From: Maribacter cobaltidurans
Lineage (GTDB): Bacteria; Bacteroidota; Bacteroidia; Flavobacteriales; Flavobacteriaceae
Assembly (NCBI RefSeq): GCF_002269385.1
Contig: NZ_CP022957.1
Span: forward strand, 3,835,001 to 3,899,000
Direction of reading: 5' to 3'
Length of the DNA stretch: 64,000 bases
Shown here: piece after piece, positions 54,174 through 63,096 of the stretch
How positions within the stretch are numbered: position 1 is the first letter of the stretch
Layout: each line of letters opens with the position of its first letter
Notes under the pieces: model-generated
The model's database searches: none
What the model saw: the letters and a program-made list of their open reading frames with translations, nothing else
What the model was told of the DNA's origin: nothing
Made by a program: the position numbers and the translations under genes

Positions 54174-57100
54174 ATGAAAAACCATCTATCCATTTTTATT
54201 CTATCGTTCGTTTTTACCCTAGGTGCAGTCGCTCAAGAGCATCCTAAATGGCTTCGTTATCCCGCAATTTCCCCAGACGGCAATACCATTGCCTTTACCT
54301 ATAAAGGGGATATTTACCGGGTGTCCAAGAACGGTGGGGTGGCCCAACAGCTCACCTTTCACAAGGCCCATGATTACAATGTGATTTGGAGCAAGGATGG
54401 GGATTCATTGGCCTTTGCCTCGAACCGATTCGGGAATTTTGATGTGTATGTCATGGACGCCAAAGGGGGCGAGGCAACCCGGTTGACCTTCCATAGCAAC
54501 GATGAGACTCCCTATTCGTTTTCTGCGGATGATAAAAACGTCATTTTTGGGGCAGCAAGACAGGATGACGTACAACATCGCCAATATCCTATGAGTCGGC
54601 AGCCGGAACTATACAGCGTACCGGTTACGGCAGGTCGGGTTTCCCAAGTTCTTACCGTTCCCGCAGAGGATGTGCAGGTACATACCGATGGCACTCAAAT
54701 GATTTACCATGATAAAAAGGGTTTTGAGGATACGTTCAGAAAACACCATACATCGACCATTACAAGGGATATTTGGAAATATGATACGGAGAGTGGCGAA
54801 CATACCATGCTAACCACTTTTAAAGGGGAAGATAGAAATCCCGTCTTTGGTGCGGACGGTAAATCCATATACTATTTGAGCGAGGAGAGTGGCACCTTTA
54901 ATGTGCATAAACTCAATTTGGACAACCCCGCATCCAACGAGCAACTGACCCAATTTAAAACGCATCCCGTACGTTTCTTGAGCATCGGAAACGGAACCAT
55001 GGCCTTTAGCTATGATGGGGAACTGTATACCTTTGAGGAAGGTAGCGAACCGCAAAAAGTGGATATCATCGTCCGTACACAATCGGCAGATAATACTGTG
55101 GAATATGTGTCCGTCAACGGCGGGGTGAGGGAAATGGATATTTCGCCCAACGGAAAGGAAATCGCCTTTATAAGCCGTGGGGAGGTTTTTTCCACGTCTG
55201 TAGATGGTAGTATGACCAAACGGCTCACCAATACACCGGAACAGGAACGCTTTGTGAAATTCATGTCAGATGGGAATGCGATTGCATACGCGAGCGAGCG
55301 AGACGGTAAATGGTCCATTTTTAAGACTTTTAAGCAACGTACTGAGGAACCTTACTTTTTTGCATCGACCTTGGTGAAGGAAGATACTTTGGTAACCGAT
55401 AGTACCGATGTCTACCTACCGGAATTTTCACCCGATGGTAACCTGATAGCCTATATCAAAGGTCGTAGAACCTTGAAAGTCAAAAATTTAAAAACAAATG
55501 AAACCGTAACCCTGTTGACGCCCAAGGAATTGTATCATTTCTCGGATGGGGACAAGTACTACCAATGGAGCCCGGATAGTAAATGGCTTTTGGTGGATTG
55601 GGGTGTAACCTTGAGCAACAGTGAGATTTTACTGATTTCCTCGGATGGAAAGACCCGAAAAAACCTCACGGAAAGCGGATATTACGACATGCAGCCCAAA
55701 TGGATAGGAGAGGGCAACCAAATTATTTGGTTTAGCAACAGAAACGGACTTAAAAGCTATGCCACCAGTGGGCAGTCGGAATTCGATGTGTATACCATGT
55801 TCCTCACCCAAGATGCTTGGGATAAGTTCAATCTGTCCAAAGAGGAATACGATTTAATGAAATTGATCGAGGAAGGCGATAAAAAGGACGAGGATAAGGC
55901 GGAAGATAAGGAGGATACCAAGAAAAGGAAGAAGGACGCAGAAAAGAAGGAGGAACCTGTAAAGCCTTTGAAATTCGATTTGGATGGCACGGAAGACCGT
56001 AAAACCCGACTCACTATACACTCCTCTAAATTGAGCGATGCGGTATTGTCCAAGGATGGGGAAAAACTGTATTATCTGACCCGTTTTGAGGAGGACCTGG
56101 ACCTTTGGGAAACCGAAATACGGACAAAAGAGACCAAAAAATTGGTATCGTTGGGAGCCAAAAGCGGAAGTTTACAATGGGACAAAAAACAGCAAAATCT
56201 GTATTTATTGGCAGATGGAAGCATCGCCAAAATTGACGTAAAGGCCGGAAAGAAGGAGCCGGTAAAGCTAAAATCAGAAATGGTATTGGATGCCGATGCG
56301 GAACGTAAATATATGTTCGATCATATCTGGTTGCGCACCAATGGTATTTTCTACCATTCCAACTTCCACGGTATCGATTGGAAGGCCATGCGAACCGAAT
56401 ATGAGAAATACTTGCCTTACATTGGGAATGACTACGAGTTTGCCGAAATGATCTCGGAACTGTTGGGCGAGCTCAATGTCTCGCATGCCGGTGGACGTTA
56501 CAGCGATACTATCGATAATGGCGACGAAACCGCTTCCTTGGGTATTTTTATGGATTATGGGCATACGGGCAACGGCATCAAAATTGCGGAAATCATTAAG
56601 GGCGGACCTTTGGACAAGGCTAATTTTAATCTAAAGCCAGGTATGATCATAGAAAAAATAAACGGGGAAACCATTGTTCCTACTCGTGATGTGGCCAGTT
56701 ACCTGAATCGGAAACAAGGTGAATTCATGCTGTTGGACGTTGTTGGTGAGAACAGCGGTCGTAAGCAGATTACCGTAAAACCCATTTCCCTCAATGAGGA
56801 AGCCGGACTCCTGTACGACCGTTGGGTGGAGATTAACGAAAAGGAAGTCAAGGAAAAGAGCAACGGCACTTTGGGCTATGTCCATATTCCGGGAATGAGC
56901 GACGGACCTTACCGATCTATCTATGAGGAAATGATGGGCAAGTTTTTTGATAAAAAAGGCGTGATCGTGGATACCCGTTTTAACGGCGGGGGCGATTTGG
57001 TGGCAGATTTGGCCATGTTCTTTACCGGTGTTCCCTTTTTGTCCTACGAGACCGAAGATCGAGTCGTTGGCGGAGAACCTACCTCTAGATGGACCAAGCC

Positions 57101-57416
57101 AACCTTGGCCATGTATAATGAATCCATGTACAGTGATGGTTCCTGCTTTGCCAGTGGGTATACCGAATTAAAGATAGGGACAACCGTGGGAATGCCCGTT
57201 CCGGGGACCTGTAGCTTTGCCGGTTGGGAACGTTTGCCCAATGGTGGTGTTTGGGGCGTGGTGCCCGTAAGTGCCAAGAACAGGGCAGGGGAGTGGATGG
57301 AAAACAATGAGACCGACCCGGATATCCTAATTAAAAACCAACCTGAGGTCATTTCCAAAGGACGGGATGAGCAATTGGAAAAATCCATAGAGGTGTTAAT
57401 GGGGCAGGTAAAGTAG
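54174..57416 (+). CDS. Tricorn-type protease (S41) with signal peptide
   Basis: The protein has 1080 residues. Signal peptide 1-20 (ending GAVAQ). Two beta-propellers (about 25-310 and 310-680), a lysine- and glutamate-rich linker near 560-605, a C1 segment, a PDZ domain (about 780-860) and a serine-peptidase core follow. By comparison with tricorn, the active-site residues are Ser770-His771 (NVSHAGG), Ser987-Asp988 and probably Glu1043. Unlike the archaeal enzyme it is exported. It degrades peptides from larger proteases (family knowledge). It may work with the neighbouring S9 peptidase. Confidence 0.93.
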   Translation: MKNHLSIFILSFVFTLGAVAQEHPKWLRYPAISPDGNTIAFTYKGDIYRVSKNGGVAQQLTFHKAHDYNVIWSKDGDSLAFASNRFGNFDVYVMDAKGGEATRLTFHSNDETPYSFSADDKNVIFGAARQDDVQHRQYPMSRQPELYSVPVTAGRVSQVLTVPAEDVQVHTDGTQMIYHDKKGFEDTFRKHHTSTITRDIWKYDTESGEHTMLTTFKGEDRNPVFGADGKSIYYLSEESGTFNVHKLNLDNPASNEQLTQFKTHPVRFLSIGNGTMAFSYDGELYTFEEGSEPQKVDIIVRTQSADNTVEYVSVNGGVREMDISPNGKEIAFISRGEVFSTSVDGSMTKRLTNTPEQERFVKFMSDGNAIAYASERDGKWSIFKTFKQRTEEPYFFASTLVKEDTLVTDSTDVYLPEFSPDGNLIAYIKGRRTLKVKNLKTNETVTLLTPKELYHFSDGDKYYQWSPDSKWLLVDWGVTLSNSEILLISSDGKTRKNLTESGYYDMQPKWIGEGNQIIWFSNRNGLKSYATSGQSEFDVYTMFLTQDAWDKFNLSKEEYDLMKLIEEGDKKDEDKAEDKEDTKKRKKDAEKKEEPVKPLKFDLDGTEDRKTRLTIHSSKLSDAVLSKDGEKLYYLTRFEEDLDLWETEIRTKETKKLVSLGAKSGSLQWDKKQQNLYLLADGSIAKIDVKAGKKEPVKLKSEMVLDADAERKYMFDHIWLRTNGIFYHSNFHGIDWKAMRTEYEKYLPYIGNDYEFAEMISELLGELNVSHAGGRYSDTIDNGDETASLGIFMDYGHTGNGIKIAEIIKGGPLDKANFNLKPGMIIEKINGETIVPTRDVASYLNRKQGEFMLLDVVGENSGRKQITVKPISLNEEAGLLYDRWVEINEKEVKEKSNGTLGYVHIPGMSDGPYRSIYEEMMGKFFDKKGVIVDTRFNGGGDLVADLAMFFTGVPFLSYETEDRVVGGEPTSRWTKPTLAMYNESMYSDGSCFASGYTELKIGTTVGMPVPGTCSFAGWERLPNGGVWGVVPVSAKNRAGEWMENNETDPDILIKNQPEVISKGRDEQLEKSIEVLMGQVK

Positions 57417-57444
57417 TACAGGCTGAATAGCCGGACATATCTTT

Positions 57445-57590
57445 GGTCACTAAGCGGAGTTGAAGTGAATCATGGAGGTTAAATCTCATATTTTTCTCTT
57501 GCCAAAACCAATTATTTATAGGATTTTTAGGGTACTCCCCCTAAAATAAAAATAAACGTACCCAGGTACGTTTATACAATTGTTGCCTGC
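57445..57590 (+). repeat. Intergenic repeat copy A (with palindrome) upstream of the OLD-like gene
   Basis: The segment starts with a flavobacterial GGTCACTAAGCGG-like motif and continues with ACCAATTATTTATAGGATTT, a TACTCCCCCTAAAAT stretch, a 10-bp inverted repeat with 2-base loop at 57553-57574 (TAAACGTACC/GGTACGTTTA), and ACAATTGTTGCCTGC. Copy B at 62065-62216 has the same order. A shorter copy is at 60141-60201. It ends 22 bases before the ATPase start, and its last 12 bases are the complement of a site just past the gene end. Confidence 0.72.
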
Positions 57591-57611
57591 AAGCTGAAAT
57601 AACCGAAATAT

Positions 57612-59297
57612 ATGAAACCGAAAATTTGGATTAATAAAATAACATTTAGTGACAATTCAACAATTGAATTTGAAAGCAATGACATTATTGTAGTCGTTGG
57701 GCCAAATAATTCGGGTAAAAGTGCTTCCCTGAGAGATGCATCAAACTTTTTAAAAACTCAAAACACAAAAAGTAAGGTTATCAAGTCAATCGAATTTTCA
57801 AAGGATGGAAGTGATTCAGACTTGATTAATCATTTAGAAAAAATTTCAAAAAAGGAATTTAACACGAATCCTGAACCCTTTTATAAAGGAATGGGATATA
57901 ATATCTACAGTCCTAGGGCAAAACAATGGTGGAATAATATATCTGCAGGAGTTGATAATTTATCTGTTGTTTTCTCAAAAAATCTAACTACTGAAGAGAG
58001 GCTAAAGGCGGCTAACCCTGCCCAAAATATTAAACTTACAACTGAATCACCCAAACATCCAATCAATGTCCTTCAAAAGTCCGACCAAATTGAAAATCAG
58101 TTTAATCAATATTTTAAACAAGCGTTTGATTTAGATTTAATAGTTCACCGAAATGCGGGGACAGAAGTTCCTTTATATGTCGGCAATGCACCTGAAATTA
58201 AGGACGGACAAGACCGGCTTTCTGAATCTTATCAAATGGAGTTAGAAAAGCTTGATTTATTACACGAACAAGGGGATGGAATGAGAAGTTTTGTTGGTGT
58301 GTTATTGAATGCATTTATAGGGAATCAAAATTTATTGTTTATAGATGAACCTGAAGCATTTTTACATCCACCCCAAGCAAGACTTTTGGGCAAAATGCTA
58401 GCGACTGATTTACCCTCTGATACGCAACTTTTTCTTGCGACACACAGTCTGGACTTTCTTAAAGGATTATTAGAAAGTAGTTCTAAAAACCTGAAGATAA
58501 TTCGAATTCAACGAAACGGGAACATTAATAATGTTAATACCCTAAACAATAGTGAAATTGATTCAATTTGGAGTGATTCATTGTTAAGACATTCTAATAT
58601 TTTGGATGGACTATTTCATACAAACGTAATTATATGTGAGAGTGATTCTGATTCTCGTTTTTACTCGGCAGTTCTATCGGCAGTAAACGAAAAAGAAGGA
58701 AAAACATATTCAGATACTTTATTTATACAATGTGGAGGTAAACACAGAATTCAGACTGTAGTTAAAGCTTTGAAAAAGCTTAATGTGCCAGTTAGCTCAA
58801 TTTGTGATTTTGATGTATTAAATGACAAAAACCCTTTAAAAAATATCTATGAAGAATCAGGAGGGAAATGGAGTGATATTGAGAAAGATTGGAAAGTTGT
58901 TAAACTAGCAATAGAGTCTAAAAGACCAGAATTAGAGGTAAAAGAGTTAAAAGAAGAAATTGATAACATTTTTGATTCCGTAAAGGAAAAAATAATGCCA
59001 AAAGAAAAGATTTCCGCTATTGGAAAATCATTGAAAAAAGCCTCTGCTTGGGCACACGCTAAACAAGTTGGAAAATTATTTATTCCGAGTGGTCAGGCTA
59101 CTCAATCTTATGAAAAATTAATTCAAAATCTTAAAGCGAAGAAAATTTTTATTGTAGAAGTAGGTGAACTTGAAAGTTTTGTGAAATCAGTTGGTAATCA
59201 TGGACCAAAATGGGTTAATGAAGTATTAACAAAAGATTTAGTAAATGACGTAGAAATTGAATCTGCTAGGAATTTTATAAAGGAAATATCCGAATGA
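57612..59297 (+). CDS. OLD-like ATPase with TOPRIM-type nuclease part, probable defence protein
   Basis: The protein has 561 residues and no signal peptide. Walker A is GPNNSGKS (30-37). An ABC-signature-like GDGMRSF is at 221-227, Walker B is LLFIDEPEAFLHP (241-253), and the H-loop is ATHS with His278. A TOPRIM-like core follows: ICESDSDSRFY with Glu343 and CDFD with Asp399/Asp401. This order is that of OLD-family nucleases, several of which block phages alone or with a helicase partner. No partner gene is adjacent. The sequence is visibly richer in A/T codons than the genes before it, and it sits in a repeat-flanked cassette, which suggests transfer. Confidence 0.85.
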   Translation: MKPKIWINKITFSDNSTIEFESNDIIVVVGPNNSGKSASLRDASNFLKTQNTKSKVIKSIEFSKDGSDSDLINHLEKISKKEFNTNPEPFYKGMGYNIYSPRAKQWWNNISAGVDNLSVVFSKNLTTEERLKAANPAQNIKLTTESPKHPINVLQKSDQIENQFNQYFKQAFDLDLIVHRNAGTEVPLYVGNAPEIKDGQDRLSESYQMELEKLDLLHEQGDGMRSFVGVLLNAFIGNQNLLFIDEPEAFLHPPQARLLGKMLATDLPSDTQLFLATHSLDFLKGLLESSSKNLKIIRIQRNGNINNVNTLNNSEIDSIWSDSLLRHSNILDGLFHTNVIICESDSDSRFYSAVLSAVNEKEGKTYSDTLFIQCGGKHRIQTVVKALKKLNVPVSSICDFDVLNDKNPLKNIYEESGGKWSDIEKDWKVVKLAIESKRPELEVKELKEEIDNIFDSVKEKIMPKEKISAIGKSLKKASAWAHAKQVGKLFIPSGQATQSYEKLIQNLKAKKIFIVEVGELESFVKSVGNHGPKWVNEVLTKDLVNDVEIESARNFIKEISE

Positions 59298-59307
59298 TAA
59301 AAAGCCA

Positions 59308-59328
59308 GCAGGCAACAATATGTATAAG
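59308..59328 (+). repeat. Downstream inverted partner of repeat A
   Basis: GCAGGCAACAAT at 59308-59319 is the exact complement of bases 57579-57590 before the gene. The match continues (TGTATAA) after a single extra base, giving about 19 paired bases with one bulge. The two arms enclose the ATPase gene. A hairpin AAACC-GAAA-GGTTT is at 59381-59394 in the same gap. Confidence 0.6.
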
Positions 59329-59462
59329 TAATAGCTATTTAAGTGAAAAAAAGTATTAACATAAAACAAAGTTCAGTGCAAAACCGAAAGGTTTGTGAAT
59401 AAAAACACGCTACTACTAATTCATGAGACCGTTCACTACTCACTTAAAAAGAGGAATCATCC

Positions 59463-60065
59463 ATGAAAAAAGTATTCTTGATAAGCTTTGTATTTCTACT
59501 GTATGCATGTGGAGGTGCGAAATACAATTATCTTTTTGATACGGGAAGGCAGTTGGATTTTAGCGAAGGGAAATGGATACTGAACAGAACCCAATCCAAT
59601 TCCAAAATATTTGATGCGAAGCTTTATTCCAATTCGCTAAGGGATTTCAAAAAGATTCTTGGAGATTCATTAATCGAAATGAGCGATTTAAGAAATACAA
59701 AATTGGTGTCTCCAAAAATCAAGTTCGATTTGTCCGATTCGGATTTAAAAGAACTAAAAAGATTTACCAACTGTGACTACCTTATAAATATTACCGGAAA
59801 CGTTATAAGTGATGGTGCGGGCACGTTGACTTTTCCTGATGAAATAGAAAAATCCAGTAATCGAGCATCCGTTTCAATATCCATTTACGACCTAAATGCG
59901 GCAACGCTGGTCTCATCTTCCCAAGTTTATGGCAATACAAAGGTTCAGAATCCTGTTTTTGAGGACGACAGTAATTTACCGACCATCAATCCCAGTTCGC
60001 ACATGATTATGTTAAAGGGGGCGGAAAAACTCATAAAAAAGTATGGGAAAAATCAATCGAAATAG
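59463..60065 (+). CDS. Lipoprotein of unknown function
   Basis: The protein has 200 residues. Lipobox LLYAC puts the anchor at Cys16. The mature part has a DTGRQLDFSEGKWIL opening, a mixed alpha/beta core and a strand-rich end (SVSISIYDLNAATLVSSSQVYG), which resembles lipoproteins of the CsgG/TolB-N group in pattern, but no family is claimed. It lies between the OLD-like gene and the DGPF gene with gaps of 165 and 305 bases, so it is probably monocistronic. Confidence 0.75.
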   Translation: MKKVFLISFVFLLYACGGAKYNYLFDTGRQLDFSEGKWILNRTQSNSKIFDAKLYSNSLRDFKKILGDSLIEMSDLRNTKLVSPKIKFDLSDSDLKELKRFTNCDYLINITGNVISDGAGTLTFPDEIEKSSNRASVSISIYDLNAATLVSSSQVYGNTKVQNPVFEDDSNLPTINPSSHMIMLKGAEKLIKKYGKNQSK

Positions 60066-60370
60066 TGAAATACCTGCTACGTTCAATACGAATCTAAAGC
60101 TGTCAAACATTTTATTTAGATTGGCCCTCTTATTAAAGCAGGTCATATATTTTCCCTTTCTCTTGCCGAAACCAATAATTAATAGGATTTTTAAAGTGCT
60201 CCAACATGGAGAGCATTACCTGTGATTATAGGTGTAGTACTAGGGTTACGGGTACATTAGATAATGAAATCTTGGATAAAAAAAGAAAAAAATGTTTTTT
60301 AAATGTCCTATTTGGCAAATCTCGATTGTTATTGAATTAAAGAATTCATTAATAATTAAAATTTAACACC
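60066..60370. other. 305-bp gap holding a partial repeat copy
   Basis: No gene is called. A 60-codon frame at 60043-60225 overlaps the previous gene and the repeat and is not credible. The gap holds repeat copy C (60141-60201), a small stem near 60199-60215 (CTCC/GGAG) and an AT-rich stretch before the DGPF gene that may hold its promoter. Confidence 0.5.
60141..60201 (+). repeat. Partial intergenic repeat copy C
   Basis: GTCATATATTTTCCC, CTCTTGCCGAAACCAAT and TAGGATTTTTAAAGTGCTCC match the first 60 bases of the core in copies A (57489-57539) and B (62099-62160). The palindrome and ACAATTGTTG end are missing, so it is a truncated copy. Confidence 0.65.
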
Positions 60371-60712
60371 ATGAAAGAATTCATTCTTATTTTCAGGCAT
60401 GAGAACGCAAACGGAAAGGTTTCACCAGAGCAAATGCAACAATGGATGAAACAACAAAAGGATTGGGTAGACAGCATTGCTGCCAAGAACAAATTTATTG
60501 GAGGAACGGGATTATTATTTGATGATGCAAAAGTGGTGGACCACAATAAAATGGTTACCAACGGTCCCTTTGGAGACATTAAGGAAACCCTTGGCGGTTT
60601 CATACAAGTAAGGGCGGAATCGGCAGAGGAAGCTGCCGAATTTGCCAAAGGCTCCCCCGTTTTACAAGGGGAGGGAAATACCGTGGAAGTTAGACAGATT
60701 GCAGTTCATTAG
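60371..60712 (+). CDS. YCII/DGPF-domain protein, partner of ECF42-type sigma
   Basis: The protein has 113 residues. It begins KEFILIFRHENANG and contains NGPFGDIKETLGGFIQV, the DGPF-like motif, and closes with a VEVRQI strand. DGPF proteins are alpha/beta dimers found next to ECF42 sigma factors. A terminator-like hairpin separates it from the sigma gene. Role likely regulatory, not proven. Confidence 0.88.
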   Translation: MKEFILIFRHENANGKVSPEQMQQWMKQQKDWVDSIAAKNKFIGGTGLLFDDAKVVDHNKMVTNGPFGDIKETLGGFIQVRAESAEEAAEFAKGSPVLQGEGNTVEVRQIAVH

Positions 60713-60722
60713 AATTTAATTC

Positions 60723-60746
60723 AAAGCCCCTTGAATGGGGCTTTTT
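60723..60746 (+). terminator. Intrinsic terminator/attenuator between the DGPF gene and the sigma gene
   Basis: AAAGCCCC at 60723-60730 pairs with GGGGCTTT at 60737-60744, followed by TTCTT. It lies only a few bases before the sigma start at 60750, so part of the transcripts should stop here. Confidence 0.82.
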
Positions 60747-60749
60747 CTT

Positions 60750-61976
60750 ATGAATACCCATCAAATAATACCAAATCTATTTAGAACGGAATATAGCAAG
60801 ATTGTTGCTGTCATGTCCAAATCATTTGGTATAGAACATCTGGAGATTGCGGAAGATATTGCGAGCGAAACCTTTTTATTGGCTGCCGAAACCTGGCCAT
60901 ATAAAGGGATTCCTGAAAACCCCACCGCCTGGCTTTACACCGTCGCCAAGAATAAGGCCAAAAACTACTTCACCAGAAACAGGATATTTAGGGATAAAAT
61001 CTTGAATGAATTAAAATCGGGGAATGAACAATGGAATACCCTGGACATTGACCTGTCCCATGAGAACATTGCGGATAGTCAATTACAAATGCTTTTTACG
61101 ATCTGTCACCCGGTCCTTTCGGAAAAATCTCAAATCTGTTTAGCTTTAAGGGTACTTTGTGGTTTTGGAATTGAGGAAATTGCCGATGCCTTTTTAACAA
61201 AGAAGGAAACGATAAACAAAAGGCTACATAGGGCCAAGGAAAAATTACGTTCTGAGCAGATCCAAATCGAGATTCCCAATGAAGTTCAATTACAGGCCCG
61301 CCTGGATGCCGTTCTTAGAATTACATATTTGTTGTTTAGTGAAGGCTATTACTCGGAAAGCAATAATTCCCTGATAAGGAAAGATTTTTGTTTGGAGGCA
61401 ATGAACCTGGTGTACCTGCTACTTCAAAATGGGCTTACAAATACCCATTCAACCAATTCGCTGATGTCGCTTATGTGTTTTCACTCTTCCCGATTGGATG
61501 CAAGGTTAACCGGAAATGGCGAAATGGTCTTATATAAAGACCAAGATGAAACGCTTTGGAACACGGAACTGATCGAAAAAGGATTTTACTATTTGCAACA
61601 GGCATCAAAATGGGAAATTGCATCAAAATACTATCTTGAAGCCAGCATAGCCTACTGGTATACGGTTAAAGAAGATAGCCAAGATAAATGGAAAAGTATT
61701 TTGAAACTCTATGACCAGCTTATACAAATAGATGCCTCTCCCATGGCATCCTTGAATAGATTAATTGCCCTATCCAAGGTAAAGGGGAACAACTTTGCGC
61801 TAAAAGAAGCCGAAAAGCTACAATTGATGGACAACCATTTCTATCATTTGGTACTGAGCGAACTTTATTCGGAAACGGATAGGGAAAAAGCCATTAATTC
61901 CCTTCAGGAAGCGTTAAAACGTTGTAAGACCGATACTGAGAAATTTTTTATTAAAAATAAAATTGGGAGTATCTAA
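60750..61976 (+). CDS. ECF42-type RNA polymerase sigma factor with long C-terminal extension
   Basis: The protein has 408 residues from the ATG at 60750. An ATG at 60735 lies inside the terminator stem and is not used. Region 2 (about 10-75) includes IAEDIASETFLLAAETWPYKG and NPTAWLYTVAKNKAKNYF. Region 4 (about 110-165) has the HTH GFGIEEIADAFLTKKETINKR. The C-terminal half (about 180-408) is a helical, TPR-like extension (DUF6596 pattern) that in the ECF42 group stands in for an anti-sigma. The neighbouring DGPF gene supports the group. Its target promoter was not found. Confidence 0.92.
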   Translation: MNTHQIIPNLFRTEYSKIVAVMSKSFGIEHLEIAEDIASETFLLAAETWPYKGIPENPTAWLYTVAKNKAKNYFTRNRIFRDKILNELKSGNEQWNTLDIDLSHENIADSQLQMLFTICHPVLSEKSQICLALRVLCGFGIEEIADAFLTKKETINKRLHRAKEKLRSEQIQIEIPNEVQLQARLDAVLRITYLLFSEGYYSESNNSLIRKDFCLEAMNLVYLLLQNGLTNTHSTNSLMSLMCFHSSRLDARLTGNGEMVLYKDQDETLWNTELIEKGFYYLQQASKWEIASKYYLEASIAYWYTVKEDSQDKWKSILKLYDQLIQIDASPMASLNRLIALSKVKGNNFALKEAEKLQLMDNHFYHLVLSELYSETDREKAINSLQEALKRCKTDTEKFFIKNKIGSI

Positions 61977-62064
61977 ATCTGCCCGTCCCGTTGCGTATAT
62001 AATTAATACCTTTTAAGTAAGAGGCTCCTTAGTGGTACACCCAGAGTGTGCCCAATTCTTTTAG

Positions 62065-62216
62065 GGTCGCTAACCGGCCTATGCTGAGCGTAGTCCATGC
62101 CATATATTTCTCCTTTTTCTTGTCGAAACCAATTTTTTGTAGGAATTTTAAAGTACTTCCCCTAAAATAGAAATAAAAGTACCCAGGTACATTTATACAA
62201 TTGTTGGCAACAAGGT
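62065..62216 (+). repeat. Intergenic repeat copy B upstream of the DUF4062 gene
   Basis: The order matches copy A: GGTCGCTAACCGG, ACCAATTTTTTGTAGGAATT, TACTTCCCCTAAAAT, an imperfect version of the palindrome (AAAGTACC-CA-GGTACATTT around 62175-62195) and ACAATTGTTGG. Here TTGTTGGCAACAA forms its own inverted repeat. It ends 43 bases before the ATG at 62260. Confidence 0.7.
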
Positions 62217-62259
62217 AAAAAGACAACGAACAAAGAACCTTAATCAAACTTTGACAAGA

Positions 62260-63096
62260 ATGGAAAAAAGAGTATTCAAATGTTTAGTGGCTTCACCAGG
62301 GGACACACAAGAAGAAAGAAAAATTTGCGAGAAAATATTTGAAGAACTGAATAAAGGAATAGGTGAAGGTTTCGGATTTGTCATTGAAAAGCGAATGTGG
62401 GAACATAACACCAGACCTGCATTCGGAGATTATAGCCAAGCCATTATTAGTGAACAACTTGGTAACGATTACGATGTATTTGTTGGGATAATGAACAATA
62501 GGTTTGGTACAGAGACTAAATCTGCGGGTTCAGGAACAGAAGAGGAATTTAACAACGCATATGAACGATTAAAGAATCAAGAAGAAGTGGAGATAATGTT
62601 CTACTTCAATGATGCTCCTGTCAAAAAAAGTGAGATTAAAACAGAAGACTTAAACAAGGTTGAAGAATTCAAATCAAAAGTAGGAAAATTAGGAGGTTAT
62701 CATTGGACTTATAGCGGTCCAAAAGAATTTGAAGATCTATTTAGAAGTCACCTAACTGACTATTTCGTTAAGTTGTTTGGTGCAGAAAAACAAAAATCTA
62801 CAAAAGATAATATTCAATACGAAATTCTTCATTCTAAATTCAAAGAAAGATTAGACAACTCATTACAAGCCTTCAGTTCACAACCAATTATTTGGGTTGA
62901 CCCTATCATTAGTAATACAAATGAAATATCTCAAAACCCAGATGAAAACTATACAAGGAGAATTGATGTTTCAGAAATAATTGATGAGCCCGAATCGATT
63001 ACATTTAATGCTCCACCACAGTTTGGCTTGACCTCTCTTGCCCATTACATGGTTCTTCGTTCATGGGAGAAAAGGAAACTATTGGTTATATCTTGA
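62260..63096 (+). CDS. DUF4062 protein, N-terminal part of a STAND-like gene ended early by a frameshift
   Basis: The frame gives 278 residues from the ATG at 62260 (a TTG at 62251 is less likely). Residues 1-170 form a DUF4062 domain: KRVFKCLVASPGDTQEERK, FEIEKRMWEHNTRP-like segment, YDVFVGIMNNRFGT and GTEEEFNNAYERL. DUF4062 is a TIR/SAVED-neighbour-type domain found at the head of STAND defence proteins. About residue 245 there is FNAPPQFGLTSLAHYM, which looks like a degenerate nucleotide-binding loop. The frame ends six codons after an AAAA run at 63070-63073. The reading continues in the next frame, so the gene is split. Confidence 0.8.
   Translation: MEKRVFKCLVASPGDTQEERKICEKIFEELNKGIGEGFGFVIEKRMWEHNTRPAFGDYSQAIISEQLGNDYDVFVGIMNNRFGTETKSAGSGTEEEFNNAYERLKNQEEVEIMFYFNDAPVKKSEIKTEDLNKVEEFKSKVGKLGGYHWTYSGPKEFEDLFRSHLTDYFVKLFGAEKQKSTKDNIQYEILHSKFKERLDNSLQAFSSQPIIWVDPIISNTNEISQNPDENYTRRIDVSEIIDEPESITFNAPPQFGLTSLAHYMVLRSWEKRKLLVIS

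Noticed and set aside
57553..57590. Canonical integron attC site
   Set aside because: The expected GTTRRRY and RYYYAAC boxes are not present, and no integrase gene is in the window. Kept only as a cassette-like repeat.
62029..62247. 72-codon minus-strand frame
   Set aside because: It runs antisense through repeat copy B, and the same sequence recurs at 57.5 kb without keeping the frame.
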